Shown: one piece after another, positions 57,320 to 64,000 of the stretch | Numbering within the stretch: position 1 is the stretch's first letter | How the letters are laid out: each line of letters begins with the position of its first letter | From: Tricholomella constricta | Lineage: Eukaryota; Basidiomycota; Agaricomycetes; Agaricales; Lyophyllaceae | Assembly (NCBI GenBank): GCA_013368375.1 | Contig: JAACJP010000045.1 | Location: 248,001 to 312,000, forward strand | Reading direction: 5' to 3' | DNA length: 64,000 nt | Translations under genes and position numbers: made by a program | Notes under the pieces: model-generated | Told to the model about the DNA's origin: nothing | Databases searched by the model: none | Seen by the model: the letters and a program-made list of their open reading frames with translations, nothing else

Positions 57320-57509
57320 CAAAGTTAATGTAAGGTGATCGGGTGGAAGAGGGTGCGCGGTGCGGGGGAAGTTGTGGTTGGGAAGAGAGAGAGGCGGTGA
57401 AATTTTTTTCAACATCAGTCACATGACCTTATCTCATCAATCCATCGATCAAACAAATTCACATAAAGTGCTTGGTCTCGGTCTTCAAAATCAATCAACT
57501 CCCCCCATT

Positions 57510-58170
57510 ATGAACAACGAAGCCTCTGAAGGACACCGCGGTGAGAACCCCCGCGGTGCCAATTCCTCCCGTGTTGTGCAGTCCAGCACCGCGGCACCTC
57601 CCACTGGCTATTCTGTCATTGCCACTGAAAACGGGGACTATCTGGTGCCAAAGTTCCTCGTTCCTGTGACCGAACGTGCACTCATGGTCCAGCCAATGGA
57701 CTCAACCTTTCCTGCTGGGGTGAGCCCAATTGAAAGCTTTTCTTTCTGCACACCACTCTGAATAATGCATTTTAGCCCTTGCCACACACAGAGGGCAAGT
57801 GCCATTTCCTAGCCCATGGAAATATCATGATACCTCCAGATCCAGTGGGTTTCAAATGATATGGGTTGAATACATACTAATATAGTTACAGCCCTTGACT
57901 GGCCGTGAGGCCTTGCAACTTCACGTAGAGGTCCTGGCATACCAACAGCAATATGGCGGAACATATGCCGCGGCATCGCGCCAGCTTTATTTGGCAGAAG
58001 TTGCAAAGCTTGAAAGTGTGGCCGCGGCACACAATGCCTTCAGTAATCTGCGTTCTCAAATCGATGGTCCACAGTCAGGTAACATGATAGACAAAAAGGG
58101 AAAGGGAAAGGACAGAGAAAAGGACGAGAGGCCAAAACCCAAAGCTAAGAAGGGAAAGAGGGCAAAATAG
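57510..58170 (+). CDS. Small KDZ-borne basic-tailed protein, function unknown
   Basis: Exon 1 reads MNNEASEGHRGENPRGANSS, ATENGDYLVPKFLVPVTERA to PAG. After an intron of about 170 nt (donor GTGAGC at 57,720, acceptor near 57,891), exon 2 gives PLTGREALQLHVEVLAYQQQ, YAAASRQLYLAEVAKLESVA and a highly basic end (KKGKGKDREKDERPKPKAKK). About 160 residues. The helical middle plus lysine-rich tail suggest a nucleic-acid-associated accessory factor, but nothing more can be said. It is transcribed divergently from the Zn2Cys6 gene, sharing a 190 bp promoter region. Confidence 0.7.
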
Positions 58171-58289
58171 TTTACACTTGACAATTGAAGCACATTTATC
58201 ACAAGTCTTGCCACTATGTCCTTTTGAAACACCGCGGTATTACACGAAACAGAAAGTAGGTTGTTGACAAGTGAATATTGATACCATGA

Positions 58290-59144
58290 TGCCTTGTACA
58301 CAACCGCTACACCGTGCAGCTCGATACATTGTGTGATGCATGCCGCGGCACTAAATGTGTTTGCCGCGGCAGTGGTACATTGTATTATGCATGCCGCGGC
58401 ACCAGAAGATGTACCTGCAACGGACCCGCTGGCCCCGTCCCACACGATACGTTGTACCACCCGCTACACCGTGCTGCCCGATACACTGTATTATGCATGC
58501 CGCGGCAGTGCTAGATTGAATCTCATGCCGCGGCACCAACTGATGTACCTGTAACGGACCCGCTGGCCCCGTCCCACACGATACCTTGTACCACCCGCTA
58601 CACCGTGCTGCCCGATACACTGTATTATGCATGCCGCAGCAGTGCTAGATTGAATCTCATGCCGCGGCACCAACTGATGTACCTGTAACGGACCCGCTGG
58701 CCCCGTCCCACACGATACCTTGTACCACCCGCTACACCGTGCTGCCCGATACACTGTATTATGCATGCCGCGGCAGTGCTAGATTGAATCTCATGCCGCG
58801 GCACCAACTGATGTACCTGTAACGGACCCGCTGGCCCCGTCCCACACGATACCTTGTACACACCCGCTACACCGTGCTGCCCGATACATTGTGTTATGCA
58901 TGCCGCGGCACCAATTATGAATGCCGCGGCGTGGCAGCCACGGCGTGCCGTCCTGCCAAAACTTTCTCGCGGCACCAACTGATGTACCTGTAACGGACCC
59001 GCTGGCCCCGTCCCACACGATACCTTGTACACACCCGCTACACCGTGCTGCCCGATACATTGTGTTATGCATGCCGCGGCACCAATTATGAATGCCGCGG
59101 CGTGGCAGCCACGGCGTGCCGTCCTGCCAAAACTTTCTGACCTT
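58290..59144. repeat. Right subterminal repeat array of the KDZ element (inverted)
   Basis: Units of ~134 bp in the opposite orientation to the left array. The block CTAGATTGAATCTCATGCCG recurs near 58,508, 58,646 and 58,780. Two longer copies at the outer end carry a GTGGCAGCCACGGCGTGCCG block (near 58,931 and 59,101). Confidence 0.9.
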
Positions 59145-59412
59145 CCTTGTACAAACCCGCTGCACCGTGCAATCCGCTACACTGTATCGTGCATGCCGCG
59201 GTGTGCATCGTATCAGGCCTGTCAGCACAGACCAGCGGGACCCGCTGACACCGTCTGAGTGGATACATTGTATAAGGCCCGCTGCGCCGTGAGCATTGAT
59301 ACGATGTATGAGGCCCGCTGGAGACACAGCGGGCCCGCTCGTTCCGTCAAACACACTACATGTATTGGCCCTGTGGGCCGTGACATACAATACACTGTGA
59401 TGCCCCTACCTG
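59145..59412 (-). repeat. Right terminal inverted repeat of the KDZ element
   Basis: 268 bp inverted partner of 44,089-44,356, with scattered substitutions. Confidence 0.92.
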
Positions 59413-60418
59413 CTAAGAGTCGGTGATCTGGCTTTACCATATAAACAATCCCATGTAGTACCTACCGTTCTCCAGTGAATTATAGCCCGTATTTTCCCTC
59501 ACGTTCAGAGTTAATAGCTCAAAAACCATCGTCTTCGCCGTCTCCGCACCGTCCTCATCGTATAAACCCGTCACAAACCGCTGTGACCGTCGCCACTGTA
59601 GTAAATCTCGTAAACCGCGGTATCTGTTCGCCCGTAACCGCCGCCCGAACCCGTGAGTTCTCCGTTTTAGCATCGTTCGTCTCGTTGTCGCGTCACCGAC
59701 ATCAACAGTCGCGTCGCCGACCCGTTCCAGCCGGGAACTATCGCATACGGTCGCGCTCGTCGCATCGTCGTCGGTTCGACTAATATCGAGTCGGGTCGTC
59801 TTTACCTTCGTCCAGACCATCCTTTTAGCCCTACACACTGGCGTGTTTGGGAACTTTTAACACTTCTCGCCCCCTATAGTTGTTAGTTGTTTTGTTGTTG
59901 CGTACAGCACCCACAGGCCTTCTAGCGCTATCATTCTGGAGCCCACCGCGAGGGATTTAAAAACCACCGCCGAACACGCAACCTTCTTACACTTCTTCGT
60001 AAAAACCTACGACGCGGCGACCATTCCGCCGGAAACTCGATAAGAGACGAGAGCCCGAACCCTTCGTGCCGAAATCCGCGCTGTCTTCGGAGAGGCCGAC
60101 ACCGACTCAGAATCCCTCTCCCCGCTCTTTCACTCAGTAACCCCACATCGCGCGATCCACAACAACCTCAGTCCCCTGTTCTATAGCCCTTTATCAGATC
60201 TACCATCGCCTATCCCGACCGACCGAACCCCGTCTCGTGAACCGACCGCCCGAACCAACTCAGACTCCGACCCCTTTGCGTCGGAACTCCCTACTACCGA
60301 TCAAGGAGTAGAATTTAGACTCACTCCCCTATTGCCTGCGACGCCCGAAACCTCAGATTCTTCCTCACCGTCATATTCCCCCTCTCCGTCCCCTCTTCAG
60401 AAACCAACACCATCTGTC
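59413..60418 (+). other. Remainder of the presumed 5' LTR and leader of element C
   Basis: Begins with the second CTAAGAG copy. Sequence to about 59,835 is inferred to be LTR and the rest leader or the extended gag frame. From about 60,140 a frame continuous with gag is open but contains no ATG before 60,419. Confidence 0.45.
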
Positions 60419-62710
60419 ATGGCACAACCACTGATCGTTATAAAACCAATGCCCGCGCGCGGACAAAGTTCGGCACCGACGTTCTCACCCGAACGCGCAC
60501 GCGAACTACGGCGGTATTTCTCAGACCTGGATCACCTCTTCACCGAATGTAACGTGGTAGACGAACGAGAAAAGAAAATGCACGCCACACGATATACCGA
60601 TATCGATACGGCCGACCTATGGGAACAACTCGAGGAGTTCGCGAACGGCGCACACGACGACTGGCGAAAAGCGATAATGGCACTATACCCAGGAGCTAGC
60701 GAGGAAAGGAAGTACTCGATGGCCGACCTCGATCACCTGATCAGAGAACGACACCGACTAGGGATCCAATCCAACAGCGACCTCGGAGAGTATTACCGAC
60801 AGTTCCTTCCAATCACTCAATTCCTCGTCAGCAAAGACCGACTCTCGAAAAACGAACGCGACCGCCAATTTCGCCGCGCATTCCAGTCCGACTTATGGTC
60901 AAAAATCCATCGCAGACTCGAAATCTTAGATCCGAACCACCACCCAGACGACCCCTACTCCACCGAAAACATTCGCGCGGCGGCCGAACACATTCTCCAC
61001 GGAACCAGCGCCGTCCGACGACAGGAAGAACCGGCGCACGCACCACCACAGATTGCGATCGCACCACGCGGACCTTTATCGGACGCGACCAAGTCACTGA
61101 ACGCGAACCAACCCCTCAAATTGGAAGAGCTTTACGAGAAAATTCACCTTCTAGAACAGCACATCCACCGCTTAGAACACACTACAGGAAGCGACGGCAA
61201 TCGGCCAAATCGGGTACCTCATGACAACTGCCACTTTTGTGGTGGCGAAGGACATTACATTCCCAACTGCCCCATATGTCAACAATACATGGCAGAAGGG
61301 CGCTGCCGCCGACGACCCGAAGACAACAAAATAGGACTACCGAGCGGCGCGCTCATACCACTTGGGACACCAGGCAGATACATAAAAGACAAAATCGACG
61401 AGTGGCACAGACGTAACCCCAACCAATTAGCAACAGGACAACTATCGGCTAACGCGAACCCGACCGAAGGCATGATGCTAGAAATACTACAATTCAACGA
61501 TATCACCAACCACGACTTGAAAATCGAGGATCGAATGGTCGTATTGGAGCGGGAACTCAACACATTACGCGCGCGAAAAGAAGTCTTTGACGGAGTAGAA
61601 CTCATTAGTCGCGCGCCACAGAAGCGACCTGTCACTATCGAGACCATTCAAGACGCCGACGCTCCGACCACCAAGGAAGTACCCACACCGCGAACTACAC
61701 CGGACCCGAAGAAAAGCGACGCTAAAGCTCCCCCACTACCATCCAACATACCGCTGATCCCTAGCACCAGAGCCGACCCCGCGACCGCTACGCGCGACAA
61801 AGCGCCAATTCATCCGTTCTCCAATATTCCCGACAATCGCTACGTACCTCCCACCACGCGGAACTTAGCTGCCACCGAAAAAGCGAAAGCCGATAGCGCA
61901 TATCGAACCCAAGCGCCCATTTCCGACCCGACTAAATCGGCCGACCTCTTTGAACGCGCGCTCGACTCGACAATGTCGGTAACCGTCAGAGAACTTTGCG
62001 GAGTCGCACCAGAGATTCGCGGAAAATTCAGGGACGCCAACACACCCAAGAGGATCATAAACAGCAACCTTATTACGGTATACAATGAAGCCCCTACGTC
62101 CGCCTACATAGAAGAGCTCGATGCACTCCCCTGCGAAGGCAATAGCGACAACGCGACGCCACCACCAGGTGCGTTAGTCACCGGCGACGTCTACGACACG
62201 TACTACCAAAACCTGTTACTGGGAGAATGCCCCGACAGACTGATCGTCGCAATGGAATCGCACGCGCTTAGATCCATCATGCTGATGGTCGACGCAAGGG
62301 AACAAATCGAAAGTATTGTGGATAGCGGATGCCAAATCATTGCAATGTCGGAGGAGGTCTGCCATGGATTGGGAGTCAAATACGACCCAACCATCGTTCT
62401 TCAGATGCAGTCCGCGAACGGCACGACTGACCCATCGCTCGGACTAGCGCGAAACGTACCATGCACCATAGGCGAAGTCACTCTCTACCTCCAGATGCAC
62501 GTCATTCGTAACCCCGCATACGACATACTCCTCGGCCGACCATTCGACGTGCTCACCTGCTCCAACGTTAAAACGCGCTCTGCTGATGACACCATTATAA
62601 CTATCACCGATCCAAACACTCAAGAAGTCATCGCGATCCCGACCTTCGCACGCGGACAGCGTCGCCGCCCCAAGAAAGACGTAAATTTTCGTATACTCTC
62701 GAGGAATTAA
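60419..62710 (+). CDS. Element C Gag-protease region (CCHC knuckle, retropepsin motif)
   Basis: Starts MAQPLIVIKPMPARGQSSAP. A helical capsid-like region (RELRRYFSDLDHLFTECNVV, LGEYYRQFLPITQFLVSKDR) is followed by a zinc knuckle CHFCGGEGHYIPNC. A region including TVRELCGVAPEIRGKFRD resembles a domain typical of agaricomycete gypsy elements. A retropepsin-like site reads IESIVDSGCQIIAMSEEVC, then DILLGRPFDVL. The ATG at 60,419 is preferred over an upstream TTG at 60,332. The frame ends AGG AAT TAA, and pol continues in the -1 frame. Intact as far as seen. Confidence 0.88.
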   Translation: MAQPLIVIKPMPARGQSSAPTFSPERARELRRYFSDLDHLFTECNVVDEREKKMHATRYTDIDTADLWEQLEEFANGAHDDWRKAIMALYPGASEERKYSMADLDHLIRERHRLGIQSNSDLGEYYRQFLPITQFLVSKDRLSKNERDRQFRRAFQSDLWSKIHRRLEILDPNHHPDDPYSTENIRAAAEHILHGTSAVRRQEEPAHAPPQIAIAPRGPLSDATKSLNANQPLKLEELYEKIHLLEQHIHRLEHTTGSDGNRPNRVPHDNCHFCGGEGHYIPNCPICQQYMAEGRCRRRPEDNKIGLPSGALIPLGTPGRYIKDKIDEWHRRNPNQLATGQLSANANPTEGMMLEILQFNDITNHDLKIEDRMVVLERELNTLRARKEVFDGVELISRAPQKRPVTIETIQDADAPTTKEVPTPRTTPDPKKSDAKAPPLPSNIPLIPSTRADPATATRDKAPIHPFSNIPDNRYVPPTTRNLAATEKAKADSAYRTQAPISDPTKSADLFERALDSTMSVTVRELCGVAPEIRGKFRDANTPKRIINSNLITVYNEAPTSAYIEELDALPCEGNSDNATPPPGALVTGDVYDTYYQNLLLGECPDRLIVAMESHALRSIMLMVDAREQIESIVDSGCQIIAMSEEVCHGLGVKYDPTIVLQMQSANGTTDPSLGLARNVPCTIGEVTLYLQMHVIRNPAYDILLGRPFDVLTCSNVKTRSADDTIITITDPNTQEVIAIPTFARGQRRRPKKDVNFRILSRN

Positions 62711-63802
62711 GCCATGATCACGGCGATCTCGCGCTCCTCCTCGAGTACGACCTGCGGAGCTATACCCCGACTGTTATTTCCTTTTGCGAACTCCCTTTCG
62801 AACCTAATAGCGGCGCTACCCACGACGCCCAGCTTGCTTCACTCTACATCACAGCGCCAGGACTAGCGCCTCCCTTCCCCATCAACGAATCTTTTATCCT
62901 CACCTCACCAACGAACTCCGCCGACTCACTACCGCACTACGATCGAAACACCGGTTTACCAATTCCGACCGACACAGACACGTTCGCCGTTAAAATTAAA
63001 GGTGTACAAACCAAAAAGAAGTACAAACCCGTCGCGCAGAAAGTACGATCTATCGTCGCTAGCTGCCCCGATCACTTCAGGATAGAACGAAACATATTGG
63101 GCGATCCCCTCGCCGACATACCGATACTACATCCCAACCCACCACCATTCCGACCCACGGGACGCTACACTCTGGAACGCAAGGAAGACCTCGACCGCGA
63201 ACACCCAGGATTCCTTACCGATGCCGAACGCGCTATAATGCACGACCTCATGTGTAAACAAAACCTCGTGTTCGCATGGGACGACTCAGAGCGCGGTCGC
63301 TTCCGATCGGACTTCTTTCCACCTATTGATATCCCAGTTGTCGCACACACACCATGGATCGAACGAAACATCCCCATTCCACCAGGCATCTACGATGAGG
63401 TTTGCGACATTATTAAGACCAAACTCGCAGCCGGCGTCTACGAGCCATCCAACTCCAGTTACCGATCGCGCTGGTTCTGTACCCTAAAGAAAAACGGTAA
63501 ACTCCGCCTCGTCCACAGCCTTGAACCCCTGAACCGCGTCACCATACGACACTCAGGAGTAACACTGATCCCAGACCACGTCGCAGAACAATTTGCCGGT
63601 CGCATTTGTGGCGCAATGTTAGACCTATTCGTAGGTTACGACGAGCGATTGATTGCACCATCGTCGCGCGACCTCACTACCTTCCAAACGCCTTTTGGCG
63701 CACTCCGCCTTGTAACCCTGCCCATGGGCTGGACTAACTCGGTACCAATATTCCATGACGATGTCACCTACATTTTACAACCCGAAATTCCCGACCACAC
63801 GC
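62704..63802 (+). pseudogene. Element C Pol, truncated in reverse transcriptase
   Basis: Open in the -1 frame relative to gag from 62,704: ALLLEYDLRSYTPTVISFCE, VIVASCPDHF-like linker, ERNIPIPPGIYDEVCDIIKT, YRSRWFCTLKKNGKLRLVHS, FQTPFGALRLVTLPMGWTNS. This is the N-terminal part of the reverse transcriptase. It stops at 63,802, before the catalytic Y-x-D-D, where a B-related LTR begins. The remainder may lie beyond the window on the far side of that insertion. Confidence 0.8.
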
Positions 63803-64000
63803 TGTTAGGGGAACTCCCTTTCGCGCCCTCCGACGCTCACCGATCGTCCCCCCGCTCATGCGATCGCTCCCCCGACCGTTCGCGATCCCGACCCCCGACG
63901 CTCCGACCCAAGCGTCGGTGTATATACTTACACACTTCCTGTCGTTCCCATCTCTCCCTGCGCGCGCCCGACGCCGATCCCGACCACCCGACATCCCGAC
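63803..64000 (+). mobile_element. LTR of a B-related chromovirus, continues past the window
   Basis: Starts TGTTAGGGGAACTC and aligns with the coding-strand start of element B's LTR (TGTCAGGGGAACTC). Shared blocks include CCGACGCTCCGACCCAAGCG and CGCGCCCGACGCCGATCCCG, with numerous substitutions. Plus orientation, inserted in the RT of element C. The element's body is outside the window. Confidence 0.85.

Larger units (their letters stand above)
44089..59412. mobile_element. Complete 15.3 kb KDZ (Kyakuja-Dileera-Zisupton) DNA transposon with five genes
   Basis: Bounded by 268 bp terminal inverted repeats (44,089-44,356 and 59,145-59,412). The CTAAGAG at 44,082-44,088 and 59,413-59,419 is a 7 bp target duplication (KDZ/Zisupton elements typically make 8 bp). 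Inside the TIRs are inverted ~134 bp subterminal arrays, then a SIM-array protein (-), the KDZ transposase (-), an uncharacterised gene (+), a Zn2Cys6 protein (-) and a small basic protein (+). CCGCGG is scattered through the whole element. Two lesions (an in-frame TGA in the transposase and a poly-C frameshift in the Zn2Cys6 gene) suggest this copy may not be autonomous. Confidence 0.93.
43667..64000 (+). mobile_element. Ty3/gypsy element C, split by the KDZ transposon and by a B-related LTR element
   Basis: The gag at 60,419-62,710 and the following pol are in plus orientation. Sequence at 43,667-44,088 and 59,420-59,835 flanks the KDZ element on either side and shares CCGAC-rich composition and a TGTAAACC...CCCTACA frame. 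I infer that together they are the 5' LTR (about 840 bp) into which the KDZ element inserted, but the LTR boundary is a guess because the partner LTR is outside the window. Pol is cut at 63,803 by a second insertion. Confidence 0.55.

Overview
The window is nuclear DNA of a filamentous basidiomycete, most likely an agaricomycete (mushroom-forming fungus). The evidence is intron-rich genes with roughly 45-65 nt introns, a fungal double-length phosphofructokinase, a PalA/Rim20 BRO1 protein, Ty3/gypsy chromoviruses, and a KDZ-class DNA transposon of the type expanded in agaricomycetes. No rRNA, tRNA or CRISPR array was seen.

Positions 1-21,024 are mostly ordinary host genes. They are a Bqt4-like APSES/KilA-N protein (minus, cut by the left edge), 6-phosphofructokinase (2,978-6,004, minus), a secreted, probably GPI-anchored A1 aspartic peptidase (6,746-9,093, minus), a Gap1-type RasGAP (9,605-12,397, minus), a small unrecognised membrane protein (13,710-14,239, minus), PalA/RIM20 (15,164-18,555, plus) and an HNH-nuclease-like protein (19,764-21,024, minus). 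A 787 bp miniature LTR-type element lies at 18,900-19,686.

Positions 21,025-43,666 are repeat-rich. They hold a non-autonomous LTR element with apparently identical 180 bp LTRs and a perfect GACTT target duplication (22,315-24,056), decayed accessory ORFs, and a nested pair of chromoviruses. The older element A (27,625-40,173, TSD GCAGT) is broken in its gag region by the young, apparently intact element B (32,504-38,897, identical 505 bp LTRs, TSD ACGAG). B carries what looks like a Tf1-type self-primer. A JBP/TET-like dioxygenase gene with a degraded metal site lies at 41,911-43,147.

Positions 43,667-64,000 appear to be a third gypsy element (C; gag with CCHC knuckle and protease) that was a target twice. 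A B-related LTR (63,803 to the window end) cuts its reverse transcriptase. A 15.3 kb KDZ transposon (44,089-59,412) sits in its 5' region. The KDZ element has 268 bp terminal inverted repeats, a 7 bp CTAAGAG target duplication and inverted ~134 bp subterminal arrays. It carries five genes: a KDZ transposase with a CxC2 cysteine cluster, a protein with tandem SUMO-interacting-like motifs, a Zn2Cys6 cluster protein, and two uncharacterised proteins.

The most unusual signal is the hexamer CCGCGG. It occurs about a hundred times (counted by eye) across the KDZ element, inside exons, introns, promoters and subterminal repeats, but only sporadically elsewhere. CCGCGG is CCG-N0-CGG, a minimal inverted CGG site of the sort fungal Zn2Cys6 proteins recognise, and the element encodes such a cluster. 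A self-contained transposon recognition or regulation system is the main hypothesis offered.
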